A program made the position numbers and the translations under genes. A stretch of 64,000 nt of DNA, taken from contig JAVJAP010000212.1 of NCBI GenBank assembly GCA_034770075.1, positions 208,480-272,479 on the forward strand, given 5' to 3'. The stretch's first letter is position 1, and each line of letters opens with the position of its first letter. Shown here piece by piece: positions 1-8,903 of this stretch. Under the pieces are notes generated by a model, which saw only the letters and a program-made list of their open reading frames with translations, searched no databases and was not told where the DNA came from. This DNA is from Aralia elata. Lineage: Eukaryota > Streptophyta > Magnoliopsida > Apiales > Araliaceae.

Positions 1-52
1 GTGATATTAAAGATGGATAGATACAAATAATAAAGAAATTAGACTCCGGAGA
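1..52 (+). other. Tk-D remnant left of solo LTR
   Basis: Short AT-rich piece that should be continuous with 3314-3537 once the solo LTR is removed. It would then form the non-coding stretch upstream of the Tk-D gag. No LTR, PBS or ORF is visible in it. Confidence 0.4.
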
Positions 53-1189
53 TGTGACACCCCCAAATCCGGGTTTCCTAACCTCGAATTCGGTGTTCAC
101 GATACTCAACAACAAACATACTTTCTAACTAATGCGGAATAATAAACATACATTGTTTATCGAAATAGTAATAAAGTCTTACAATCATGGTCCCAAGGTT
201 CTTTAACCTTAACTTAAAACATACCCTCAATACAATAAGAGTTCACATAGACAAATAACATTTAAGATAAACTAGTACATAAGCCATATCAGGCAACTAC
301 TCTTGCACCTTCCCTTTTTCTTTGTCTCCTTTAGACGTTTATGCCTTACCTGAAATAAAGATCATGATATAGCAAGGGTAAACAACTAGTTTGCTTAACA
401 AGTTTATACACAAGGGAGATATATCATGAATAGAAGGAAGTTTCGCTTTCAATGTTCAACATCAGTATAAAATTGTGACGAAACATGAATTAATAGTCGA
501 CAATTAAATATTCGAATAATTGAATGACAGTTACTGAGTGGTTGAAAATAACCATAGACATTTGCCAAGGTTCTCAGCATTTAAACTGGACCTCTTAATA
601 TGTTTTGGTAATCAAGGGGATCAGCCTTTCATACCCCGTGATTTATGCATAAACACTTAATAACCAGCATTGATATCATGCCTTCATCAAATTTATCCTT
701 TTCTCAGCCAAGAGTTCTTACCATAATGATTTAATAAGAACAGCTTTTAAAATACATTTGATTTCATAAATTTAGACATGCTTGATCTAGCTGATACAAA
801 TAGCATAGATCTATCTCATAAACAGTTCATGCTTGAAAAAACTTTAACTAAATTCACAATTCAATAATAATAGAATAGAAATTCAATTGCACAAGGTGCG
901 AATCTCAATAATCAGTATAGATGTGAATAATCAACAATAATTATTCACTAACATGCTTCAAAAATAATAACTCGAGTTTGAGTTAGGGAACTTGTCTTTC
1001 TGCTCAGCTACAAATAATTCTATCTTTAACTAATTGGCCTTGAAGAACCTAACATTGATAACGTCGATCTACCAATTAGTACTGCGTAGTTGTATATCGA
1101 TACGCTTACTTATGCTATTTATTTAACAATTAAGCAAATCACATAGCACACATAAGTTAATAAACTATCGTAAATCCTATAAGACACTT

Positions 1190-1560
1190 AATATTATCAA
1201 TCCTGATAATATTTAATTCACCTCTTGGTATTATTAGTCCACTAGTAACACTTTTATTCGTTTACTAATGTTATTAACATCTTAATAATATTTTAATCAT
1301 CCAATAATACTTTAATCTAATATTATTAATCTCTTAATAATATTTTAATTCTTATATCATTAATAATATTTTAATCTAATATTATTAGCCATTTTAATAA
1401 TATCTTAATCATTTATTAATGCTTAAAACAAATATTATTACCCATTCAGTAATATTTCCATAAAGTTTTAATCTTAATATTTCTTTGTTTACTTAAAAAT
1501 ATCGAATTCTTATATTACAAATATCATAGTAATATTTTAATAAGTTATTAGGCGAATAAA
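1190..1560. repeat. AT-rich array of TAATATTATT-type inverted repeats
   Basis: Within the solo LTR the motif AATAATATTTTAAT and its inverse TAATATTATTA recur roughly every 30-50 bp, interleaved with TTAAT tracts. Each TAATATTATT/AATAATATT pair can fold on itself. The copies are diverged, so I cannot give an exact unit. Confidence 0.55.
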
Positions 1561-2763
1561 CAATTTATTCTAATTGTTTTACCCTTTATTAAACAACTCC
1601 TTTACTACCCATAAAAGGTCATAAATATTATTTCTCATTAAATATTACCAAAATACCCCTCAATAGTCATAATATATAATATTAGGAGTATCCAAGCTTA
1701 AAAATCACATTTTCCTTATTTATGACATCATTTAACCATTTATTTTCTTTTAACCATAACTATAACATTATTATGAAAAATAGCAAATAGGTTCTAAAAA
1801 TTATTATCCTCTGGATCTAGATAGTATATGGTCCAACAATGATCCACCAATGTTTCTGGAATTTTAGAAAGTGATTTACTATTTTTAAAGTACTCAAAAC
1901 CTTCGAATCTTGTTACATTTTTCATAAATCAAGTTTTGCTCAGACAATTCTGAAATTTTCAGGGTACACTCTCCTAACATGCATAAACATACGGTAAAAA
2001 TTTCATATATTTTCAAGGTACACACAGCGAGCAATCCGAGTATGAATATTTAGGAGTCCTTTATGGTAAAAGCCATTACACAAAACGTACACATCGAAAC
2101 GTGTTCATTCTTTTTGCTACTTGTAGATAAATTCTTAAGGTACCTCTGTGATTTTTCCCAGATTTTTAACAGATCCATAACTGGCCGAAACAACCTTTGG
2201 AAAATAAGGACAACAAGCTTTTAGGGTTTTAAAGCTTTAAGTTTTATAGCTGGACTGTTTTGGGAAAATAGCCCCCAAGGCTTCAAAAATTATTGGATTT
2301 GTGTTCTACCACTTGAGTTTACTAGCTAACTCATGTACCTAGCACCCCCTTTAAACGGATCCCAAATCCAAGTTGTAGATCTCAAGTTATGGGTGATCCA
2401 AGTGAAGAAAAGCTAGGGTTTTTACCCTTTAAGAACATAAGTTTCTTTTCTTCCTTTGAATATCCATTCTAACACTCAAGAGGATTAGATCTATACATGA
2501 AGCATGAAGATCTAATGATTCTTGAGTCTTAGAACAAAATCTCTCAAAAACTATGAAAATAAAACAAAGTAAGAAAGAAGGAAATGGTTTAGGGTTTCAC
2601 CTTGATCTTGTAGTTACTCTCCTTGATCTACCAAAGTATGTGATGAAATTGAGATGCATGAACTATGCTAATCTCACTCTCTTTTTCTCTCTAAGCTCTT
2701 ACTCTATGTTCTTGCTTGGTGAATAATAAATGAACCAACCCCTACTATCATTGGTGAGGGGTT

Positions 2764-2772
2764 CTATTTATA
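2764..2772 (-). promoter_or_regulatory. TATA box of the solo LTR
   Basis: CTATTTATA on the plus strand reads TATAAATAG on the LTR sense strand. It lies about 540 bp from the LTR 5' end (3313), a sensible place for the U3 promoter. No experimental start site is implied. Confidence 0.5.
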
Positions 2773-2939
2773 GGAAAGTAGAGACCATGGGCAAAATAGT
2801 CATTAATCATGACTAGACAAGGGCAATTTGATCAATTCATCAATAATAGGAAGCTTCCTAGCAACTTCCTCAAGGGTATTTTAATCATTACCCAACTTCT
2901 TTTAAGGTTAAAATAGTCTTTTCACAAAATCTTAATTAT

Positions 2940-3115
2940 CCATTAGTTATTAACCATTCTTCATTGGTTATTATCTTGTCATAATTACATTGTTTAAATA
3001 CAATGGTTATTATCCCGCCATAATTACATTGGTTATTAACCACTTGGATATACAATGGTTATTGCCCCTTCATAATTACCTTGGTTATTAACCACTCTTG
3101 GCCATTTTAGCCATT
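2940..3115. repeat. Diverged tandem repeat, CATAATTACATTGGTTATTA type
   Basis: Three imperfect units carrying CATAATTAC followed by TTGGTTATTAACCA or CAATGGTTATT lie head to tail close to the LTR 5' end. GGTTATTAACC is itself palindromic. Confidence 0.55.
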
Positions 3116-3313
3116 ACACACCAATGCCTACACTTGACTCACATATGGTTATTTCTTAACCATAGTTATATCATACCTGCCAACACAAGTATAGACACAT
3201 CTTATACATCTCCCACCAATTAATCCAAGTTGGTTTAAATAGAACACAATGTTAACTCATTAAATTAAATTAGATTTAATTAATAAGGACGTTCAAAATT
3301 CACGGGCATTACA

Positions 3314-3537
3314 AGAGAGGGTCAAAAGCCTAAAAGATTGAGTCCAAAAATTTTAGGACCTTTTTACAATAGTAGGAGATTTCGTATAAATTGGCAAAAG
3401 GCTATCAAGTATTCGAAGATGCATGAATACGTGTATATTGAGCTGTGCTAAGTGGAAATCAAGATTTAGTATGTAAATAAAATGTTTTATAATAAAAGAT
3501 GAGAAAATGACATATATATATTTTTATATACAGAATA
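3314..3537 (+). other. Tk-D leader upstream of gag
   Basis: AT-rich non-coding stretch between the solo LTR and the gag ATG. It ends in a T/A-rich tract and CAG (3531-3533) four bases before the ATG, as in Tk-B. No upstream coiled-coil ORF is seen here, unlike Tk-A, Tk-B and Tk-C. Confidence 0.5.
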
Positions 3538-4148
3538 ATGCCGCCAAGAAGGAATCAACGTAATCAAGAAGAGTCAGAAGGTGAGACTAGAGATCAGGTG
3601 GATCCTATTCAGCACTTTGTGAATCTTCTTGTAGGAGCGATAAATAGAAACCCTATTCGAGAAGAAGCAAATCCTCAAACATTACAGGTGGCACGCTTTA
3701 AGGATTTTAAGAATATAGGACCGCCAGAATTTAAAGGAACTACTGAGCCTATTGAGGCTCAAGCATAGATTAAGGAAATAGAGAAGGCATTTGATATTGC
3801 CAGGGTAGGTGAGGAGCAGAAGACTTCTTTTGCTACTTATATGCTTAAGGGTGTAGCAAATTTTTGGTTGGAAGCGAATAAGAATAGAGCTGAGGAAGGA
3901 ATAATTGGTTGGGAAAAGTTCAAAGAAATTTTCTTCGAGACCTATTTTCCTCCCAGTTCACAAAGCCGAATGGAGATAAAATTTCTGGAGCTAAAACGAG
4001 AAGATATGTCAGTATCCCAGTATGCAGCCAAGTTCAACGAACTGGCAAGGTTTGCTCCACATCAAGTGGATACTGAAGAGAGGAAGATACGTAGGTTTGA
4101 GAAAGGTTTAAAACCTTCACTATACGATAAGCTATCAGTGTTACAAAT
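3538..4148 (+). pseudogene. gag: Tk-D gag, 5' part, broken
   Basis: Capsid-type Gag of a Tekay-like chromovirus. It starts with MPPRR, as do the Gags of Tk-A, Tk-B and Tk-C, and carries the same conserved run FKDFKNIGPPEFKGTT, then YAAKFNELARF and HQVDTEERK. An in-frame TAG at 3766-3768 replaces the tryptophan codon found in Tk-A and Tk-B, a G-to-A change. Reading resumes in the same frame to 4148, where the Athila-like element At-1 enters next to CAAAT. The gag picks up again for about seven codons at 14719. No zinc knuckle, protease or pol of this copy remains in the window. Homology is clear; the protein is dead. Confidence 0.85.
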
Positions 4149-5548
4149 TGTTTGCCAAAATCTATACTAGCAAAAATACGCAAGTATACGCAGTCCACAA
4201 ATAATAAAGTGAAAGTAGAGTATCGTCCCACAGAGAAGAATTGATTCTACAATGACAAATTCCAAATTTAAATCAAATCAATTTTTAGTAGACAAATGGT
4301 TTTATATTTCTGAGGTTTTGAATTTAACTAATTAATTCTAAATTAAATTACTAACACTAATTTAAGAACAGATTTTTAAAGACTTAAGACTACAACTTCA
4401 CTTAATGCTTTATTTTACTTAACATGCTCCCCTTTGGATTATGCTAGTTATTCTAGATTATTAACCAGAAACTCATCACTATTTATGATCATCTTTCAAT
4501 GTTTCACAAACAACTTAACTTAAATCCACAATTGATAGATTCAAGTTAATCATCCTAAATAACTAACTCACTATATTTCTATGTGAATTACAATTAAAAA
4601 GAATTTAAAGCCCAAGTTCCCTATTTTGATTACATGCGGTGATAGGTATATCTCTATCCTAATCACAAATTATGAATTCCATCGACAGCAGAAGACACAA
4701 TCACATGCTATTATGGTCAGTTCTACTTCTATACTTTATCTTTCAAATTCATATAGAATAACCCAGTAATTATTGGCCAGATAATTAAGTAATTCAGCAC
4801 AAACCATAATAGACAATCCAAAAATAACTAATCATAATATTCAAAGAAGCATGCTATTCAAAACTACGCATTAAGATCCATTATAGCCTTAACAGAAATT
4901 TAGTTCATAAATAAACTAGAAGTCATCATCCACAAGTTTAATAACATCAAAAAGTTTAGCATAGAGAGTAAAGAGAAGAAACACTGTAAGTAATCCTTCA
5001 ATCTCTGTCCTGCTCCTCCTTGCTTTCTCCTTGTTCTCAACTTGCTTCAAGTCTTCTCTAATTGCTCCAAAACTATAGTTTTTCTAATAGATAGATCAAT
5101 TACCAACTAGAAAACACCTACTTATAATATCTGATAAAACCCCTAATTAATTACAGAGTTCCAAATCCAAGTTCAAATCAAAACCAATTAAAACATCTGA
5201 AAAGTCAACTTTGCCCTTGCTCGAACCGGCGCGGCCGCGCCTGGATTAAGCTTGCAAGGCACACGGCCGCGCTACTCTGGCAGCAAATTTTTTCTAACTC
5301 TGGCATCACGCGCGGCCGCGCTGCTACCCAGTTCATTTTGGGCGTGGCCGCGCTGCTCTGAAATCCTGCAACATCAGCTACATCAGCAACTTCATCCACT
5401 CGAATGTCCAATTCTCGCCCAATGCAATCCCAACACGTACAACCTACAAAAACACACAAAATACATGAAAAGTAACTAGAAACCATGGAAATAAACAATA
5501 ATTCACGTAAATTGGTATCCGATTCGTAGGTATAAAACCTATTCATCA
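4149..5548 (-). repeat. At-1 3' LTR (1400 bp)
   Basis: On the sense strand it runs from TGATGAATAGG to GCAAACA. It carries four GC-rich palindromes (cores at 5233, 5265, 5314, 5346) upstream of a TATA-like TATTATAAG at 5121-5129. The far end (4170-4225) holds a block, ACGCAAGTATACG then AGAGTATCGTC, shared with the At-2 LTR. Confidence 0.93.
5228..5355. repeat. Paired GC palindromes in At-1 3' LTR
   Basis: Four copies of a GGCGCGGCCGCGCTG-like palindrome stand out from about 35% GC surroundings. Core (GGCCGC) starts are 5233, 5265, 5314 and 5346, with steps of 32, 49 and 32 bp. The DNA between copies is not conserved in sequence but is fixed in length. Confidence 0.85.
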
Positions 5549-5565
5549 AATTCCCCCAAACTTGA
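5549..5565 (-). other. At-1 polypurine tract
   Basis: The sense strand reads CAAGTTTGGGGGAATT directly before the 3' LTR start TGATGAATAGG. This is the expected plus-strand primer site. Confidence 0.88.
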
Positions 5566-6695
5566 ACTATTGCTTGTCCCCAAGCAACAAAATGTAATGC
5601 AATAACTAACATAATGCAACACAATGCCATGAATGCACTAAGAACTAGCATGCCTACGAATCCAACTAATAGCCAATATGAATGTTAACTGTATGCCTCA
5701 GAGATATCAATAAACAGCTTGAAACAGTAAATCCAATCAAAAGAAACTAATAATCCCAACCAATCAAGCAATATACACCTATCATCACCCAAATTGTGCG
5801 TGTGTGTTCAATAATCAAGTTAACTGACCAAAGTTCAAAATAAAGCCACATAACCAACTCTATAACAAGAATACTTTCTTTTTACTTCAATTCAAGCAAA
5901 TACAACAAATCCAGCCAATATCAAGCAAATACCGAGCATGAAGGTTCTAACAAGGTTTTATTCCTACTTTATTTTACTACGAGTGCGTTTTACGCTCCAT
6001 CTCGTAATTATGCTTAACTGTGCCACGTCAAGTTCTCTTAGGCGTTTCAAAATCACCCATGTAGCGAGCGTTCAATCAGTAACTCCCAAACCAGATGGCT
6101 TTAGGGCACTAGGTGTTAAGACACCCCTAAGGATCTAATTACCCGAGTGATAGAGGCCACAGAACCCAACTAGTCAACGCATTTTTTTTTTCAGCCTTAA
6201 AAGAACCCCCAAACTCAGCTTTTACCCAATTTAACCTTCCTTGTTAATTCACCTATCAATGTTTTACCCAATTCTCATGTAAAAATCAGTTATGCAACCC
6301 TTTGAACCCTAGCAGTCAAACTAATCAATTTATTCGTGCAATCCAAAAACTCAAGTTATGACAAGCATAATTACCCTTATGATCAAAAGTATTATATCCC
6401 AAATGACTTTCAAACTGTCCAAGCTAACACAATAATACCCATCTTATCATTGGCCGAGCCAAAATCAAAATCATACCAACTAATCAATTGGATTCATGCA
6501 AACAAACTAAATGCACCTAACACAATCAAACCAAACCATGCAAGATACTAATATGCCAACATACTAACAGATATGATGCACAAAACCAATAAACATGCTA
6601 AACAAAAACCTAAAAGAACTCCCCCAAACTTAAAACAGACAATGCCCTCATTGAATAAAACAATAAAAGAAAAGGAAAAGGAAAGAAAAACTCCC
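5566..6695. other. At-1 spacer between ORF3 and PPT
   Basis: AT-rich and non-coding on both strands. A second PPT-like tract, AAGTTTGGGGGAGTT on the sense strand, lies at 6619-6633, 63 bp past the ORF3 stop. Otherwise I see nothing definable in this stretch. Confidence 0.6.
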
Positions 6696-7865
6696 CTAAT
6701 CCGACGTAGCATCATCTGCCTCCTCCCCATCGGAAGGCGTGTCCGGAGGCGGATAAGTCGAGGTTTCACCAAATGTTGGAAATTGGACTTGAACGCCCAA
6801 CTGAGAAAAGGCCTGCGAGAAACTATCTGAAAGCTGAGTGGAAAAAGAACGAAGCTCGGTCATACTCGAATGTATAGCATCCATCCCGCGAGTCATACGC
6901 CTCTCCATGCGATCCAATCGAGCCTGCGATATATTAACGGGTTGTTCAGGCTCAGGCACCGGTTGATCAGACGCCTCCTCACTCTCAGAATAGTCCCCTA
7001 ACAAGAATCCTGCTCCACGAGCATGCGACGGGGCTCCTTCCCACACCTTATACTTTGCTATCGTCGCGTGATCAATGGTATTCATCGGGAGCTGCACTGG
7101 CTCACTGTCGGCCCACTCCACCCCCGCAGCTGAACATAAGCGAGTAATTACCGAAGCATGCGGGATACCACCTAAAGTACCTCCCTGAAGGTAACGATGA
7201 ATAGACTGATGAATCACATAACCAACATTGACAGACTTTCCCATCACTATCCCATATAGCAAAATCGCCCGGTCCTTGGTCACGTCGTTCTGGTGCCTGG
7301 TGGGCATGAGATTTGCACAAATGAAGCTGTACCAGGCCTTGCCGTAGCGACTCAAGGCGGTGTGTGGGAAGTGAAGCTTCTGGTCGGTCCCCTGCTTTGT
7401 AGTCCACTCGGTACCCGGCTTGCATAAGACATTTTTGATTCTGTCCAGCTTGGGTTCCCAATTTGTAGAATGGAAACTCTCAGGGTCAGAAAGGGGAATG
7501 GTAGGCAAGTGGTAAATATCATTAATAGTGCGGCTATCATACGGCACCTCACAGCCCCTCACAAACGCGGTCCCATCCTTTGTAATCTTGGCGTTGGCGT
7601 AAAATTCTTGAACCACAGAAATAGGTGCTGACAATGGTGGCTCCACAAACAATAACCATCCTTTAGCCCTGATCATACGCATCATCTCTCCATCCAAACC
7701 AGGATCGGGCTTTAGCCCACGCTCCAATACAAAGGTCTTTCCCAACAAAACCCAGTGATAGAAGTCCTCCGCCTCAGCCGAAATAAATCGACTCCTATCA
7801 AAATCTACATCCTCAGCGTGTGCATGGGAACTGGACGATTCCCCTCGTGGTCGTTTGGAAGCCAT
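6696..7865 (-). CDS. At-1 ORF3, plant transposon-protein family, 389 aa, intact
   Basis: Uninterrupted 389-residue frame in the env position, sense to gag-pol. Its start ATGGCTTCC is the first ATG of the frame. Residues about 90-250 match what I know of the 'putative plant transposon protein' family found as the third ORF of Athila-type elements: FVRGCEVPYDS, then GTEWTTKQG, AWYSFICANLMPT, and DRAILLYGIVMGKSVNVG. The N-terminus is Ser/His-rich and basic. The C-terminus has an acidic stretch and a region of alternating hydrophobics (about 315-355) that could be a short coiled coil, then a Pro/Asp/Glu tail. I see no signal peptide or membrane segment, so a retroviral envelope role is not supported. 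It is the only undamaged coding frame of At-1. Its biochemical function is unknown to me. Confidence 0.85.
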   Translation of the reverse strand: MASKRPRGESSSSHAHAEDVDFDRSRFISAEAEDFYHWVLLGKTFVLERGLKPDPGLDGEMMRMIRAKGWLLFVEPPLSAPISVVQEFYANAKITKDGTAFVRGCEVPYDSRTINDIYHLPTIPLSDPESFHSTNWEPKLDRIKNVLCKPGTEWTTKQGTDQKLHFPHTALSRYGKAWYSFICANLMPTRHQNDVTKDRAILLYGIVMGKSVNVGYVIHQSIHRYLQGGTLGGIPHASVITRLCSAAGVEWADSEPVQLPMNTIDHATIAKYKVWEGAPSHARGAGFLLGDYSESEEASDQPVPEPEQPVNISQARLDRMERRMTRGMDAIHSSMTELRSFSTQLSDSFSQAFSQLGVQVQFPTFGETSTYPPPDTPSDGEEADDATSD

Positions 7866-7898
7866 ATCAACTCAATTCCCAATTCACAATAACGCAAA

Positions 7899-7917
7899 AT
7901 CTCCCCCAAACTTGAAA
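7899..7917 (-). other. PPT-like tract just upstream of ORF3
   Basis: The sense strand reads TTTCAAGTTTGGGGGAGAT, nearly the same as the true PPT, 34 bp before the ORF3 ATG. With the copy at 6619-6633 it brackets ORF3. Confidence 0.6.
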
Positions 7918-8440
7918 GAAACTACACTAGGGTTTCTCAAACAATAACAATCCAAAATACTTGCATGCACAACTCAAGTACAAGCAACCAAACCAATATA
8001 AAGCAAACCCCTGTGTAAAATCTGACAAGAAGCTTAAGACAATATAAAACCCTAATTGCAATATACTTACTTCAACAATCCCACTGTGATTCCTTGCTAG
8101 CCCACCGCGTTGCACTGATAATCTCCTTGATGAACTTTGTGATTGATGAAGAAATCGAATTTGGGGTGTGAATGGAGAGTATCGGCTACGTATGTATGTA
8201 TTAGAAAGAGAATGGAGATGAATGATAATATGAACTAGGGTTTGATGTTGGTAGAGTTTGATTTGGAGAATGATTTTGTGGAGATTCAGATTTAATAAGG
8301 AATCCGATTTGGGAGAGAAGGAAACAGAGAGAGTCGGTTTTTTAGATGGAATAGGTTTGAAGACATAGAGTCCAAGCGGGAAAAGGAAATAAGAAACAGT
8401 CGTGGGTCGGGTCGAACTTGATTTTTAAAAACTGGGATCC
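7918..8440 (-). promoter_or_regulatory. Leader-like region upstream of ORF3
   Basis: Read on the minus strand, this stretch looks like a plant gene 5' end. A C/T-rich segment (about 8230-8130) is followed by a good splice donor, GAA|GTAAGTAT, with the intron starting at 8070, then T-rich DNA with AG candidates such as GTGCATGCAAG before ORF3. A weak TATA-like CATATTATC lies near 8230. This is inference from sequence only. It would let ORF3 be made from its own or a spliced transcript. Confidence 0.35.
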
Positions 8441-8445
8441 GATCG

Positions 8446-8664
8446 CGGCGCGGCCGCGCTGGGATTTGACCTGAATGGGGCGCGGCCGCGCTTGTGTAGC
8501 AGCCAATTTTTTTCAACTTCTGAGATGCGGCGCGGCCGCGCTGGTTTCCTTCACAATTTGGGCGCGGCCGCGCTGGGGTACCAGCTGCACAATTTTGACT
8601 TTCTGAAGCAAGGCGCGGTCGCGCGTGTTTTCTTCACATTTGAGGCGCGGTCGCGCTGGGCTAA
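8446..8664. repeat. Array of six GC palindromes between pol and ORF3
   Basis: Six GGCGCGGCCGCGCTG-like palindromes have cores at 8452, 8484, 8534, 8566, 8617 and 8649. Steps are 32, 50, 32, 51 and 32 bp, three units of about 82 bp with two palindromes each. The last pair has GGTCGC in the core (CG to TG change). The longer gaps share a degenerate CAGC..AATTTT..CTTCTGA. No ORF uses the region on the sense strand. Confidence 0.85.
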
Positions 8665-8903
8665 AAACTGGACTTTTAATTGTGAAGCCCTTTTTATGAT
8701 TTCTTTATGTATACTCCTTGGTGTATGACCTATGAACAATAAAAACCCAGAAACAAAGTATCTAAGTACTACAAGATGAAAATAAAAATAAATCTAAGTC
8801 CTAAAAATCTCAAAATGATAACTAAAAACAATTAGAAATTAGGTTGCCTCCCAAGTAGTGCTTGATTTAAAGTCTTTCAGCCTGACTACTTCCTGTTTCA
8901 TCT

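Larger units (their letters stand above)
53..3313 (-). repeat. Solo LTR, Tekay-type, 3261 bp, minus strand
   Basis: On the minus strand the segment begins TGTAATGCCCGTGAA and ends GGATTTGGGGGTGTCACA, the same edge pattern as the Tk-A LTR (TGTAACGACCGTGAA ... GGGGGCGTCACA). The flanking 5-mers are GGAGA (48-52) and AGAGA (3314-3318), a target duplication with one mismatch. No internal region follows, so it is a solo LTR left by LTR-LTR recombination. It splits the leader of Tk-D. It has no long ORF. A TATA-like box and two repeat arrays are listed separately. Confidence 0.85.

Noticed and set aside
5228..5355. CRISPR-like array (short repeats with fixed, unrelated spacers)
   Set aside because: Repeats are 15 nt palindromes in alternating steps, in plant LTRs, with no cas genes. 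Spacers are degenerate copies, not captured DNA.
5205..5651. 148-codon minus-strand frame across the At-1 3' LTR edge (and its twin at 14370-14735)
   Set aside because: It runs through LTR and palindrome DNA, with Ala/Arg-rich runs created by the GC repeats. No homology features; it differs between the two LTR contexts.
7102..7461. 119-codon frame opposite or out of frame with ORF3
   Set aside because: Lies within ORF3 in another frame; ORF3 has family motifs and the longer frame.
6696..7865. ORF3 as a viral-type envelope protein
   Set aside because: No signal peptide, cleavage site or membrane anchor is visible; the sequence fits the plant transposon-protein family instead.
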